From assembly GCA_033557835.1 (NCBI GenBank), contig JAWQRO010000340.1:1-42439 (forward strand): 42,439 nt of DNA, written 5' to 3'. Source of the DNA: Helochares maculicollis (Eukaryota; Arthropoda; Insecta; Coleoptera; Hydrophilidae). How positions within the stretch are numbered: position 1 is the stretch's first letter; every line of letters starts with the position of its first letter. Positions 1-14,212 of this stretch are shown in pieces. Below the pieces are notes generated by a model. The model made no database searches. It was not told the origin of the DNA and worked only from the letters and a program-made list of their open reading frames with translations. The translations under genes and the position numbers were made by a program.

Positions 1-3000
1 GCTAGTTTATTCTTCGATGGTTACGCAAGACAAAAACCATTGTTGACTTTATGTGTTATTATTATCTCAGTTGACGTTGCTTTGGTGTCGAAATTACGTT
101 TAATGGCTAATCAAAAACCAAAAAATGAATTGTGTACGAACTTTTCATGGGTAAATGCGGTTTTAATCGTTGGGATTTTGCAAGTCGCCCGTTGCGACGG
201 TAATTTTCGAGCAGCACGTCTGGATTACTGGGCCGAATCTTTGCTAGGCAGTACCGTTTTCGCATCCATTAACCATGAAGATTTCTACTAGTCCCATGCA
301 CTATTTCGCTTGCGGTTTCGATTTCGCTGTAAAAAATATTTGTCAACAACTATTTTGCATTTTACAATGAAACGTACTTTGTAAGTTCTTCCCGACGAAA
401 TATTTATGCGATGATGTGTTAGCTTTGACTCGAGTCAGCTCAATAATTTGATTTTCAAATTAAATCTGATGATCGGAAAAACAATTTTCAAATCAAATCA
501 GAAAACTTTTGTAATAAACGCTGTTTAGCAATACTCTTGCGAATTTTGAGAGCCAGTTGAAATTATTGGGCAACTTATACACATCCCTAGTTTTTAGAAT
601 AATGCGCGTAACTTACTAACACATGCAAAATTCATGCAAAAATACATAGTAAGTAAATGAATCAAATGAACTAATCATATTAATGCAAAAAGCGAACACT
701 TAATGCTTTGGAGTAGCATAGAAAACATGAAAAATTTATTACCCAATAGTGCATTATTTTGTAATTTTTATAAATAGCGCTCACATTTAACTTTGTTCGG
801 TAACTATTAAAAATTGCGGCATATAAAGACGTGATATTTTCTTTCGAGTACTTAAAATAACACCTACTTGGCCTTTACGCTGAAAAGGTTATATAAATAC
901 AGCATTATTAAAAGTGTGTACTGTAATTATCATAATAGGCTTCATTAACGTATTCAAGTAACATTTTAATGCGAGGAGTAAAAAATCAGGATATTGATTA
1001 CATATTCATCGTGTACTTATTAATTATGCTCTATGTTTCGAACGGTTGTCTTAGGCACAATTTATTGTCTATCGTGTTGTGAAGAACTCTTTTCATACAG
1101 CATTAACCGTGTTTGAGTAACTTGATTTGAGAAAGTTGTAACGTTAGGTCGCAATACATCATGTTTATGGTCGCGAAATAGGTTAGATACACGACGTATA
1201 GGCCATTTTTAGCGTTTTTTATAATGCCTGAATAAGTGTACGAGTTGTGATCTTATGCGCTAATTGATGGTTGTCCATTTAAGTGGATTGTAAGTGGGAT
1301 TTACTATGAGTTACTATATTGCCATTGATAATTAGAACAACTTTTTTCTAAAGCCCATATTTAGGTCTTATGTAATTAACCTAAAACTAGTACGTTTATG
1401 TTGGCCTGCAGAACCTTAAACCGGTAGACTTATACGAGATGTTCTAAATTTACTTAGCACCTATAATTAAATTTTATTTAGGTTACCTTCAAAGTGATTC
1501 TCCTTTAATTATTCAAGCGAAAACACTCAAATTAGGGTCACTATTAGATTAGGGGCTTTATTAAGCATATTAGGAGTTAGTTTACTTAGTAAGGAGGACA
1601 ATCATTTTGCGACAGGACGAATTTGACAGGTTTGATAAATTGTTAGTTTATGTTTATCTTGAACGCGGTTTGTACTCAAAGCGGTTGGTTCCTAATTGGA
1701 GATGTTTATATGCATGATGGGATTTTTAGTAACAGTTTTGCCGCTTTTAATTGTTTATGGAGAAGCTGTAGCTTGCAACTGGGTTTCGAAGTTTTCGAAT
1801 CACGACTTGGAAGCTAAACTATCAAGAGCCTTGTAAATAGTTTTAAACTGATTGTGCATTTCCTTTTGTATGATAAATGTAGAACAGGAATTTCTTGCTG
1901 AACTCTCTTCTTTAGAATGTATCTCAGTTTTATCAGTAATAAAATTATTATGCCTCCGTAATTTCATAAATAATGAAATTAACTAAAAGCAAGCATCAAC
2001 TTTCAACAGCATTGTTCTGACCCATGGTGAAATTATTTTTGTATTTGTTTCCTACTTGATAGCTTTTGCATATATTATCAAATTAGATACATCCTTTTAG
2101 GCGAGGAAATCGAAACGTTTTCTTGTCTAAGGAAGCTAAGGATGATATTAAAAATAATTACGGAGTAAATTCAAATTTAATTAATGTCTTCAAATCTTGA
2201 CCACATTTGACATATTTAATTCGCGAATCTCACGCAGGAATCTAGGATTTACCCAAATCAAGGATTGCAAGCCTTATGCAACACCTTGGTGTTTTATGGT
2301 AATTCCAATTTTTTAATTAACAGTGTGTTTCGCTAAGGCTGCAATGTGGAGTGACTTAAGTAGAACAAAGTTGTTTAGCTGAGAGTAGCCAACGATTGTT
2401 GTATAAGGCTTCCTTTTCTTTGCATAACATACTTAAGGAAATACGTTCTAAGGCTACATTTGGACAAAAAAATGTACAACGAACGGCGCGTTTGCATGAA
2501 GAAACGAGCGAACATTTGGTTCTTGGTGCATGTATATTTGCTTAACACTTCCTCATTCGACTGTTACATGCTGCTGTATCGGTGAGTCATTAATACTTGT
2601 GTGTGAATTATGTATTATAGCTTGCTGAATTATGTAACGTTACCAAACTCAACTTCCTAATTTGGCTTAAGATTAACAGCTTGCTTAAAAGGATTTAGGT
2701 AACACGAAATACGAAAAATTCTTGTGGATGAACGATTCCAAACGATGTCTTGCAAAATTGTCAATTTTTCAGTTCTGCAATTTGGCTGCGTCCAGATCAC
2801 AAGAGCCTTAAGCTATAAAAACTGTATATCTCAAAGATTGGGCGTTTTATTTAAAAATATTCATTCAACTTGTAATCTTCGGCATAGATCAGCCAGTCAT
2901 TACATGATATAATTTCCCACTAACTTTATTAGCATAATATTTGCTTGCGCATATCGCATAATAATCTCTAATCTTTTGGAAGTGTGTTGCATTTAAAACA

Positions 3001-4802
3001 AATGGAATCTAGGGCAAAATCCTACTCGCTAAATAGATTTATTGTTACATAACAACTTGAATGCGGGCACAAAGCTATATTTTGATTATCGCGATGCTAA
3101 CAGAGCGTGCCGTGCCACTGTGCAAAAAATGTTAATTAATCAAATGGATTGAGCATGGAAGCAAATTTACATTAATTAGAAATGTTTACCAGTTGCAGAT
3201 CTCAGGGGGAGGATTAAAGCTTAAATTCGTCATGCCTATACTAAAATTTTAATTAATTGCACTGGAATAATCTGTTGTGGTTAAATCAAGTATTTGAAAC
3301 TATCTCTTTCGAGCGTTTCAATTTATAAAGACTATAAATATTTCAAAACCATTAAACATCCTGTGCGCACTTTTGGATAAACTTTCAATGTCGTGGGTAA
3401 TTTTCAGTGGGATCGCTGAATCCTGCTTGGCGATCAAGTTTTTTGCAATTGTAGCTGCAAGATCTGAGCGGGGAACACGTAGCCCCAGACAAGACATGCT
3501 CTCTCACAATATGCAATTTAGATAATAACACACCTGGAGCAAGGTGAATGCTAGTAAACAACGGGTGAGGCAGGTGTACCACAATTTTAACGATGTCAGA
3601 GCTTGGACAGCATCTTCATGGTGATCACTTTCAATTAAAAAAATTATAATAAACTAGTTACTGCAAATTCATCCTTAGTAAAGTAATACACAGTAAGTGA
3701 TTAACTTTCAGTAAAATTTAATTCAAGCAAATTAATTCCTATCAGAACCTCCCCAGCCAATCCTAAGATAATTGTTAAACCTGTTTCTGCTTTAATCGCT
3801 TTTTTCTGCAGCAAATAAAAATATTTTTCTGTCAGCTTAAAATCCTAAGTTGGATATAATTAATTTTATGTAATGCAATGTACTCGATGATTCAGTTTAT
3901 AGGTTTTGATGTTCCAGATTTTACACAAATACATGCATCGCAAAATTACGAATTCAATTACGATAATACAAACAGTATACTACATCATGCTGCATGCGAA
4001 TTATATTATCGTACAAAGATTTGATATTCATAAAAAATACCACGTTAAAGCCCACACTAGCATTTTAAAAATATCGGTTTCTTATATTGTTTTAAAAGGT
4101 CCTTCAGGACCACAAAAATGAAATCCCAAAACGCTATGGCCGGGAAATATCTTTAAGTACTTTTTTAATTAGTGAGAGTGATTGATTTGCTTCTATAATG
4201 AGTGATAAAGTGCATTGGGACAAAAAAGTTGCAAAAGAGACGTGTATATATGGTAAGAATCCGAATATATCTGGAAGCAGACTTGTGAATTGACATGTGT
4301 TAGAACCATGACGTAAATTACATACATCGACGAAAAATTGACACAATCGGAAGAAATGTACAATATTGAAGTTAATCCTGATTTTTGGCTATCATATAGT
4401 AAATTTTATTGCAGTTTATCGGCTATTTCAAACGCTATAGTTTGTAAAGTGTGCAAATCGAAAGTAAAATTAGAATTCAAAATAGTTTTGTAAACAATAT
4501 CTACGGACTGAGACCAAACTGTCGGAAAAACTAATAGATGAACTTTGTATTTATTATCGATTAAACATTCGTAGAAATTGTGATTTAGTAGAAAACATGA
4601 GAATTAGTATACAGGCTTTGCATGATCATAAATGATCTACAAATGCAAAATTGCAGCACGATTAATGTCCGATCGAAAGAGATGCATGGTCTTAATGGCA
4701 AAAGGTTAAGGCTATAAATTTGGCTAAGTACTAATACAATAGGTTCTTGATTTAATCTACAGCGAAAATGCCGCTTGTTTATTTACAATATTAATTTCTC
4801 TA

Positions 4803-5150
4803 TCTATTTTTATTTATTTATTTACCTATTTTAGTTTATTTATCTACCTATTTTAATTTATTTATTTATTTATATTTAGCATCAGTACGACTAACGCTCT
4901 ACTGACCTCAGTCACACATCTGAACTGTGTCTGGCTTCCTCGGATCTTCTTACAAAGGGAGGCTTTTCTAACCTTTGCCCAGTGTGGCCGTTGAAGACGG
5001 TTGATTCTCACGACCCTCGCAAATGATTCCTCGAACGGAGATCATCGCGACGGTTGGTTAACACGACCCTCATAATTACTTCCACGAACGGACTAGGGTT
5101 GCAACACGTTAACTCATACGACCGTAATGGTCGAATGCCATTTCCATGTC
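4803..5150 (-). mobile_element. Possible non-LTR retroelement or SINE 3' end with (TAAA)n tail
   Basis: On the minus strand, a GC-richer body (about 5150 to 4880) runs into a degenerate (TAAA)n tail (4878 to 4803), the usual look of an insect LINE or SINE 3' end. The body includes GAGGAAGCCAGACACAGTTC and a GACTGAGGTCAGTAGAGCG segment. No reverse transcriptase coding is visible and no second copy occurs in the window, so assignment to a family is not possible. Confidence 0.4.
4996..5093. repeat. 53-bp imperfect tandem repeat
   Basis: GACGGTTGATTCTCACGACC...CGAACGGAG at 4996-5040 is repeated at 5049-5093 as GACGGTTGGTTAACACGACC...CGAACGGAC. A third, more degraded unit (AACACGTTAACTCATACGACC) follows to about 5135. 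The repeat lies inside the retroelement-like body. Confidence 0.8.
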
Positions 5151-5667
5151 GATATTAGCAGGATTTGTTATAGTTAATTCTATTAAAACACAAGACTGCA
5201 TTTCTTTCTTAAAAGTGCTCTCCACACACGTTATGGTATGGATCTTTTGTTAGTAGCAATTTTCTGGCGATTTTTCTGTGAATTTTGCACTTTTTTTATC
5301 TTTGGGAGGGCGGCATTCGACTAAATAGAAATATATTACGCAAATACTTGTTGTTATGTAAAGTAAAAAAATAGTGACTCATAATTCAAAATTTACAGTA
5401 GCTGTTGGTATAGCCGTGGACACTTCCAAAATGAAAGGTCATCTGAGTATCGCTGCAAAGAAGGCACTTTGTTTTACAGTTAATCATATGTACAATAACG
5501 TTCTAGCTTTGTAAACTCGATTTATCTTATGGTTTTTCCAAAAAAATCGAAAAGTAGCTCATATTTCGGCCTCTAGAGTGTTCTAACCGCTTAAAGTTTC
5601 CAGACTGCGGCATTCAGGCCGATGAACGTGACATCAAACCATAACGGAGAATCGCAAGTTATAGTGG

Positions 5668-5754
5668 AGACGATTCGACTTTTGAAATTCTATCACATTA
5701 TGTGAGTAAGTCTCCAAGCCTCCTTTTAACTTAAGGAGAATAATTGAATCGTCT
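5668..5754. other. Nested inverted repeats
   Basis: AGACGATTC at 5668-5676 and its exact complement GAATCGTCT at 5746-5754 enclose an inner pair, CTCCTT...AAGGAG (about 5720-5738). It could be a small cruciform, or the remains of a MITE. No target duplication was recognised. Confidence 0.5.
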
Positions 5755-8700
5755 AAGTGGGGGCTCTTGAAACTTTGAGAAAACGGTTTTCTCATATGGC
5801 CGGATCAAATTACCCTTTTAACTTTGTGACATAAAGGATAGCAAAATTATACTGGGGAAACTCGTCGATTTATGGGGGTACGATTTTTCTGTTGAAATTT
5901 TTTCATAACTATTTTTGACCGCTCTTATAAATTGACCGAATTGATATGGCTTTTCTGAGTATCATAAGACTCTAAATGATTTTGATAAAAATTTCGTTTA
6001 CGTTTCTCAAAGTAATTTCTAATTTAGGAAAATTAAATTAGATTTATTAAAAAGAAACACCCTTTTTTCAATGAATATGTATGAGCGAATTTATTTGTAG
6101 AAAAAGCTTGGTATAATTATTATAAAACGTAAGTGTAAGGCTGTATAGCATTAAATATTCAAGGGGTGGCCTTGCCAATAGGCTTATGTTAGTAGAAGGT
6201 ACAACGGGTTGTTCCCTCTTGAACTAAAAAATCGAAAGCTTATTGCACTGGATATGTGTAGCAGATACATATGGCTTCGCATTCGAACATTGTTTGTGTT
6301 ATTGATTACCACATGGAACGACGAGGACTGCGACGACAGTATTTTTAGCCTAAACATTATGAAGAACAAGCAGTATCCCCTACGATGATTAACAAGACAG
6401 AATCCAGTTTGTTGTGCCGCATGTGAGCCATTAATCGCGATGATGTTCTGTACAATAGATTATTTACACGCGCTTGTAAATGAGAAGATTTATGCTCTGG
6501 TTTAATGCTGGTAATGCTTCGTGTTATTAAATCTGCTTATTCTTTTACAATACCCCGAGTAACACAATAGAATGAAAGCATGGGCACGGACAGGTTGCGT
6601 TCAAGCCTATTATGGGCGCTTGAAAATTATTGAAAACTAGTTAGAAAAACAGACAATCGAAATAATGGAATAATACGACACAAAACATGAGTTGAAATCG
6701 GTAAATCTTTTACGTAAATGAGCAATCATATTTCTTTGTAAATGTAATACGAGATATTGGGCGTTTTTATTTAGCGTAGCAGTTGTGATAATGTCAGAAA
6801 CATAAGCTATGCCAAATTGATAACAATAAAGAGAATAAAATGTAAGTCTTCCGCAAATAATACCGTTAACAAGATAAGTAAATTTGCAAACCCATATACA
6901 AGATACATTAAATCAAAGTCATTGACAGTTTCGGAAAATGTCCTCTAGCGGAGAAAGGTGAATTTGGCAACGGCAGTCGGTGATATGCGAGGTCTGCTTG
7001 AGGAATATGCAAATCGAATTTGTTTTCTAATATGATGTTTATGGTAATTCTGTAAAACCGAACGGAATCGGTTATCTGCTCAATGGGTGTGTTACCACCA
7101 CCTGATTAGCGCAACGTCGACCAGAAAAAGGGTTTCTATTAGAAACAACCTTGACATTAAGCCTTTCATTAAATTCGTTCGCGTGATAACACACACTTTC
7201 CCCAGAAGCTAATACGATATTTTCCCAATACGCAAACAAGTTAAGGGCCCATTGATTTGAGTATTCTGGGTGATACAAGGCGGAACCTCAAGCACTCTAT
7301 TAAAGTGAAGTGCGCTCTATAAACGCCTAAAATTTATTTCCATTATCTCTATAATACCTGCATATGTTTACAATGCTTTAACTAATTTTATTGAAACTTC
7401 GATTAATTTTATCGGTATCACTATATGTGGAATTAACAGCAACCCGATCTTTCTTATCGTTTGTGCCAATAAAATAATGCAACTTGGTCTATTAACAAAA
7501 CGTAAGATTTGATGCGTTGAATCAGCGAGCCGCGATTAAAAAATAATGGCGTGATTTAACTTGTAAGTCTACACTGAAAGTAGCATAAAAATAACGCTTT
7601 TTATCTATTTGAAGTGATGGTGTACGGCCCTGGCGGTCATACACCTCGTATTTAGTGTAAATGCTCCCTTGAAAATCGATATTCGACGGCCTGACGCCCA
7701 CAAGGCGTTATGGCTTTGAATTTTTTGTAACCAGCATGATAGTTCGTATTGCACGTACTTATTGAACGGGTTTTTGCTCTGTCATTGTTATAATACATGG
7801 GGGAATGAAAAGGGATGTTTATTTACTATTGAGTTTATTGACTTTCAGAGTAAAACACAAACCGTGTAGTTATGGAGCGACATTTCCTGTTGTGACTTCT
7901 ACCACAGATAATGCATAACGTCATTGATTTCAATTATATCATTTGAACTGATAGGCAATGAATATGATCGATCAGTACATGTATGAACTATTATGTAGTT
8001 GACTGGTCATAGTGATGCTTCATCAGAATCAGCGAAGGCTGAGATTTTACTAAACATTTGTTTATGAAAATACGCTTTTATACATTTGTAAAAACAGTTG
8101 ATACTACTTTGTGAGCAATATTTAAACATGGGACAATAAAGACATTGATTTGAATCTCGGGTAGCAAGAATTACAATGGCAGATCAAACCTATCGACTTT
8201 TACTCAGTTACAGAGATAGCGAAACCTTGCAATTGTATATGTCTACGATATAGATAATGAATGCACTGAAGAATTTTAATAATAGCTTTTGCACACAATA
8301 ACAGTTTTCCTGCTAAGGTCAGCTAGAATGATTGTTTAATCCCATGTTTCATCTATTCAAAAACTGACTACATTGACCTTCATTTGTTTAAAAAGTTATG
8401 ACTTTGTATGATAGTTATGTTTTGATGAACCCCATTCATTTTGCCGTCACTAAACACTTCTCAAATGCTTTTTATTCAGTTGATAACTTTTATACCCAAC
8501 TATAACTATTTTCAATTGATTTCTGCGGCAAAAGCATACCGTTTCCTAATACCTGACAACAACGTATTTTAAGTTTGACTTGCCCATTTGGGACGAACGA
8601 TTTAATACCTGAAACATATCACGAACCGCGCTGAAGATAATATGGTGTTCACATTTCAGAAGAGCCTTTAAATGGCAAGCATGTTTCCTTCTCTGTGCTT

Positions 8701-9938
8701 ATCGTCGACAATTCATCGATTAGTGAGTGTTGCAACGGTTTCAAACTGCCACACTAAAAGGGAACAATGATGTTCGTGGACGACCTTTCATAATGTTCCT
8801 CGTGTCGGCTGGTTGGATGTGTAATCTGTTAAATGCTCATGCCACGTGAGAGTTCGTGGGCTGCATTCTATTGATAAACTGTGCAGAAAACAGATATGGT
8901 GCCGTTATTGATTAAGATTCCATATAAATCAACTCTCTGAATTCATACACAGAACACTTTCTTGCATGATGAGGATGCGGAAAGTACCATATGGGCAATT
9001 TTTTCCGTTTAAAAACCCAGCACTAATTTCAGGTGTTTTTTTTATGATGACATGATTAAAAGTACTTTATTTCTAAGAGTCTTGATTAGTGTTACTCATT
9101 TTTCGAATTAAATACATTAGAATACAATGAAATAACAGGCAATCGAGATGTTATTCAATGCTTTCGAATATGGTAGCGTGGAAACGCAATGATCGCGGAT
9201 AAGTTACATCAAATCGCATTAATATTTAGCAAAATTTCAAGAAGAAAATAATTTGTGAGTAAAATGAGCGTCTCGCTATTACCACTGGTCAATTTCATCG
9301 CTTGTGCGCATTTTACCATATAAGGCAAAGTGAATCCACCGCCACCAACTCAAAGAGGAGAAAGCTTTGAAGCTGCTCAAAACATTTTATGCATAATATT
9401 CTTTTGCGTAGATGCGTGTAATGTGAACATTTTACACATTGTGATTTGGCTGAGCCTCAGTGGCTTTTTTTAAATTGTGCTCTTGTACTTAATTACTACA
9501 ATAAGTAATATGTTTTTATGATATGTATTAATTATTTAATATTAATTATGGACGTATGACCGGTATGAAAATATGAGGACATCATTTTTAATCCTCTATT
9601 AAATTAAATCCGCAATCTGGTAATTTTGGCAAAACAACAAGCAGATACACGTTTGGCTTTTCTAATGAAAAACTCGGCACGTGCCTAACTTGCATTTAGA
9701 ATTATAAATATTTTGAATTTTACATCCGCCAGAAACATAAATTTAGCTGCAGCTGCAAAAAGGTCAATAAATTGTTTGCCTACAAGCATACGAAATTGTA
9801 TATTTTAATTTGTTGATCGTTTACTTACTGCAGATGTAGGTTTTCAGTTTCTGAGACTATTTTGTATTTTCGCATGCGGTACATATTTATCAACTATTGT
9901 AATTTTCTTTGCATTGACTGACACCTAATTTTTTGCAG

Positions 9939-9994
9939 GATTCAGCAACGGGCATTCCAACTGAAGATGCAGATGCCAGTCGGAACTCAAAAAG
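9939..9994 (+). CDS. ssh: Slingshot protein phosphatase, internal exon (N-terminal region, 56 nt)
   Basis: This is a short exon bounded by TTTTGCAG at 9938 and GTAGGA at 9995. It opens on a codon boundary and encodes DSATGIPTEDADASRNSK plus the first two bases (AG) of a split serine codon. The exon at 38171 begins with T, which completes AGT (Ser), followed by LSECYFAGKG. The joined protein therefore reads as an acidic/serine stretch leading into S-L-S-E, the same arrangement as in vertebrate SSH proteins (acidic, S-rich segment then S-x-S-E-S-F). Slingshot dephosphorylates the inhibitory phosphoserine of ADF/cofilin and so promotes actin filament turnover in the cytoplasm. The phosphatase domain is far downstream and not in this window. 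The call rests on phase and position more than on conserved residues, since this segment varies in the family. Confidence 0.72.
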
Positions 9995-10130
9995 GTAGGA
10001 CTAAATTTCATTTCCTCTAGTCGGATTTTAATAAATAATGGATGCTGTTAAACAGTCGGCTACTCTATATATGCATTGTCCTCTTAGTGGAAGAAAATAT
10101 GTCGTAAATTGTGTTTTATCGCAAACGTTC

Positions 10131-10153
10131 CACACACATACACACACACACAC
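10131..10153. repeat. (CA)n microsatellite
   Basis: Nearly uninterrupted CA dinucleotide run with one CATA interruption, in the first 200 nt of the large intron. No function is implied. Confidence 0.95.
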
Positions 10154-13100
10154 TTGAGGCGAGAAGTAGTAGGTACCACAGTGTTATAACGTTTTTAACT
10201 CCAATCGAACAATTGTTAAGTTTGTTAACTCTAATTACGCAACGCCTGTAATAAATAACTCACTTAATTCTGTTTATTACAATTCCTATTTTGAGAGAGG
10301 AAGTCGTGTGCGTAGGCAGCTCACTGTTTCTTTTGCTCATAGAGATTTGCTCCAAACTCAAGACAAACTGTTTTATATTTTGTTCTTCGTTTTAATTGAA
10401 CAATAAATTAATGAGAAATGGAGTATATATAACACAACATTTTTAACGCCTGTGCAATTATCAATGTTGTATTCCTACTGGTTATTACTCATTTCAAATG
10501 AAATTCCAAATACGGAAGTTTTATGTTGAAATTTTTCTTAAATCTGATGATTTCAAATATATAATAATATGAGTATATAATGTAAATAATATCTAAGATA
10601 ATAAAAAATGTATATACTGATAAATGAACGTAAGTTAGTCACTGTTGCACGCTTATCATTACAGTCAAAGTGAAATTAAATTCTGCATATATTTAAAACT
10701 TCGGAAATCAAACTAAGTATAAAATTAGGGTATGTTGATGTAGTGAATTCAAGGAGGACCAGAGAAAAATGTCTTACTTTTTGCGATAGATCTTTGATTT
10801 TATCTTGTAAAAATACCTTTTTCTTTTCAATTGAGCAGTTATAAACTTACATCGTATGTCAAACGGTGGCGCGATCAGATTTTTAGAAATCAAGTCACGT
10901 CCACAGTGCGGACATAAATGAAAAACAAAGAGCTTCATTTAAATTCAGTACCCAACCAGACTAGACATCTGCTGCCCATTCATGCATTGCGAGTCGGCTT
11001 CTGTTCATCCGCAAATTTATACGAAAATATTTGCGATGTGACGCCAGATTCTACTTCAAAGCGAATGCACCAATTCCAAACCTTCTAAAAGCAAAAGCGT
11101 TTAGAAAATAAAATCGAACCTTAAAAAATTTTTAGTTTCTCATACTGACAGAAGTAGCCTCTCGCATTTAGATTGGGAAAGCTCCTTTTCGTAATTAACG
11201 AGAAATTGAGCCCAAAACCGCCCAAAATAGTTAAAAATGTAATAAAAGCGAGTTCTTAAAATACGAAACTATCAAAGGCATTTAAATTTCGTTTATATCT
11301 TTGTATGGGAATATTTACGATTCCGACAATGACTTTGTGCTTGATAAACTGACCATTAAATATAAATTGACATTTAACAATAATTTATGGCGCTCTCAAA
11401 ACTACACCCGGGTCAATTTGGAAATTTGCCTCCCAGGTTTCAAAACACAGGTGTTTTTAGCACCTCTTTAGTTTTCATTAGGAGCTTTAAAATAGTATCG
11501 ATCATTCTCACGCCCACCTAACACAATTAGCTTTTTTGCCTAATGTATTTATTTACTATGCCGTCATCGCATCGCCTTTAGCCTTTGTTTATTCGAATTA
11601 ATTACTGTAGTCAAATGATATTCATGGAGATTATATGCGAATTCCTTTTAAATTATATCCTAGAAAAGGATACAGTATTCCATTAACACGTAAGTGCAAT
11701 TTGCAGCGAGTTCGAAAAAATAGTTTACGTATTAAAATTACTTAGCTTTTTATTGCTACACATCCTCTTTTTTCGGTCAAGATGATTGTTTTTAAATTTT
11801 TTTTCAATTATAACTAAATCAGCAATACAACTAGTAAATTTGTTCAAAGACGCATAATCAACATTGAAACTTGATATACTTAAATCAACGCTTATTATTT
11901 TAAACAAATCCTAGCAAATAAATGGAAATCTAACAAAATCATATTTTATGAAGTTGATGGTTATTCTAAATTATGGTTCAATTAGTCAGATTTGTAATAA
12001 AATTAATCTTCGTCGCTGTCAAAATTTATACATTTAAAAAGTAAATTTTAAACACACACTTTTCATGTGCCCATCCGCTGCACGCCGAACATTAAATCCA
12101 CTGTTCTCCTGATTTGCTCCCAATATAGATCAGTAGCATATTATACTTTTTCTTCTTCAGAGGTAGATGACGGGCTTTATTCCTGTAACCTTTTTTTACT
12201 GCATTTTCCTTCTTAGACTTTGTAGTCACCTAGATTTTTATTGTTTTAATCTTTACGTGCTTACATAAATTTCCATTGTTTACATAGCTTTTATTTTGGA
12301 CAATATTGATCGTATTGAGTTTATTCTAGATATTTGCACTCTAAGGGCCAACAGACTAACACCAAGTGCTTCCTAAGTTTCAATAACATTCTTTGTTTAG
12401 TGGCGAATTATGAAAAAATTTTTAGCATTAATTTATTAATTGGAGCCATAAAATAATTCGTTTGTACAAAAAAACCAGACTGAATGAAAAAATTCGACAG
12501 TAAACTTATATTAATATCAAATTAAAATTAATAGACTAAATCACCTGCTCAGACAAACAACTTTATTAAACGACAAAAAATTTGTTAACATGGACAAAAG
12601 CAAACCTGTGCTTTAATAACCATATAAATTTACATTCTCTTTACAACATAGAGTATATGTCGTTTACGTAACAGACCAATAGCGGTGATTATTAAAATTA
12701 CAGTCTTAGTTTGTCATTAAATTACAGTTCAGTAAATTATTTGAAAGTCTTGATTCAAGGTGAGGTGCGGTGAGGTAAGTTTCTGTACGCTCAATCGGCG
12801 AATTGCGTTCAGTTTATCTACAGCTGTATGGTGTGAATGTTCTTGAACCTTATGTGTAAATGTTTTGAAACTGAATATATAAATATACTATACATAACAT
12901 AACTAACGACATTAAAGATTGCGTCCTTACATTTTATGCGCACAGTTCCTTCGTTATTATTTATTTGTCGTTATAGTGTTATGATTATTTAGTCAAATTG
13001 TAGCTATCCGCTGGGAACTTTTGCTAAAACAAACAATGTTTGAGCTGAATTGTCAACTCTAATCGATACACTACTAAAAGAATAGTATTCATACTTCAGT

Positions 13101-13382
13101 ATTTTTGCTTTGCGACTGTTGTAAATTCCTTTTTTCAACTCTCGCATAGTGTCCTCGCGCTACAAATGATGTGTTAACGAAACAATTAAATTCATATTAG
13201 CGTGAAATTAATGTAACCCTATAAATTAACAAATCCTGTTGCGACGGCTAATTGTAGGTTTACCGAATAAATTTTCTGTTGCATTTATGTAGCAAGTCCA
13301 AAGCAAATGTACTTGGTAAATTCACCATTCACCGATCTAATTAAATTGGTTTGGAAACTTCCTCGTGGCTGATGATCTTTCA

Positions 13383-13388
13383 GGTAGG
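13383..13388 (+). other. Candidate recursive (ratchet) splice site, weak
   Basis: A juxtaposed acceptor and donor, GATGATCTTTCAG|GTAGGG, with the junction at 13383/13384. The pyrimidine tract is short. Zero-length exons of this form are used to remove very long introns stepwise in Drosophila; use here is inference. Confidence 0.2.
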
Positions 13389-14166
13389 GAAGTCACTGAA
13401 GGAAATTCCTGTCTATCGCCCAGGCATTAACATAAATTAAGTCACAATATTAAACACAGATAATACCAGGTAGTTATTTAGCAGTTAGGATTAGAGCGGA
13501 ATTGTTTCAAATGGTCTCTTTTCCATAAACTTCTTCAGACGACCCATCAATCCAGCACTCTTACTTCATTCACTATCTTAAGCCCCTAAGTTACTTCCTC
13601 TATGGATTTACCGTGCATTTCAGATGGCAGACTTAATGAATGGATAGCTGGAGGCTTTAGTTTCGCCTTCCTCTTTCTACTGGTGAGGCTTTTCAAACTA
13701 TAAATTACGCAACTGCAACGTAATTAATATTGGCTAATTAGGAACTATAACATGTAGGCTACTCGACTCATAAACCGTGAAAAATTGCATAATAATAAGA
13801 TATGTATTATAAATTAGTAATATAAAATCTACCTTGATATATAATGTATTGTGGAAGTGCCTTCGTCATCACTAATTGGAAAATTTTATATTTAGGTTTG
13901 GTTGCAATTTCTCACCTAAACTTTATGATGTATGCAATGTGAAGGATTGAATGCATCACTTTGTGAAATTAGCAACATACGCTTTAAGTAATGCGTAGAG
14001 CAAATTTAACACGCGTACCGCAAATGAATGCACCTTTCCTCCCAAATGTGAATATATTTAATGAATTTAGCAGGAGCTTCCAATTTAGTTTGCCATTTTA
14101 ATTACATTCATTATGCCATAATAAGGGCGCTCTAATTTTAATGCGTTTTATGATTATTCATTAAAC

Positions 14167-14212
14167 AGGCCAGCGATTTCAGCCACAATAGGCCAGCGAT
14201 TTCAGCCACAAC
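14167..14212. repeat. 23-bp perfect tandem duplication
   Basis: Two adjacent copies of AGGCCAGCGATTTCAGCCAC-AAT/AAC (14167-14189 and 14190-14212), differing only at the last base. Near-identity suggests a recent slippage event. The flanks (about 14040-14280) are rich in TAAT and TTTAT cores, such as GCCATAATAAGGGCGCTC and TTTTATGATTATTC, as seen in insect enhancers, but that is composition only. Confidence 0.95.

Larger units (their letters stand above)
1..9938 (+). other. ssh: Intron of slingshot (3' portion), mostly featureless AT-rich DNA
   Basis: This stretch precedes a recognisable ssh exon and ends in a good 3' splice site: a branchpoint-like CTGAC at about 9917-9921, then a T-rich tract and TTTTGCAG ending at 9938. 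No segment resembles the expected ssh first exon (start codon and the short conserved MALVTVQRSP-type N-terminus known from the family), so exon 1 probably lies upstream of the window. Apart from the (TTTA)n-tailed segment at 4803-5150 and a few small hairpins (1960-1980, arms AATTTCAT/ATGAAATT; 4098-4111, GGTCCT-TC-AGGACC), I see no gene, RNA or mobile element from 1 to 4800 or from 5150 to 9930. Short open frames here are at chance level. Confidence 0.7.

Noticed and set aside
7072..7278. Minus-strand 68-codon frame with protein-like composition
   Set aside because: Starts at TTG, no family similarity recognised, chance-length.
8175..8260. ATGGCAGATCAAACC as a possible ssh first exon
   Set aside because: The short frame lacks the conserved Slingshot N-terminus and has no suitable donor in phase 0.
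12728..12774. Possible exon ending in a perfect GAG|GTAAGT donor
   Set aside because: It introduces TGA in the ssh frame. It could be a poison exon, but a single strong donor in 28 kb is expected by chance.
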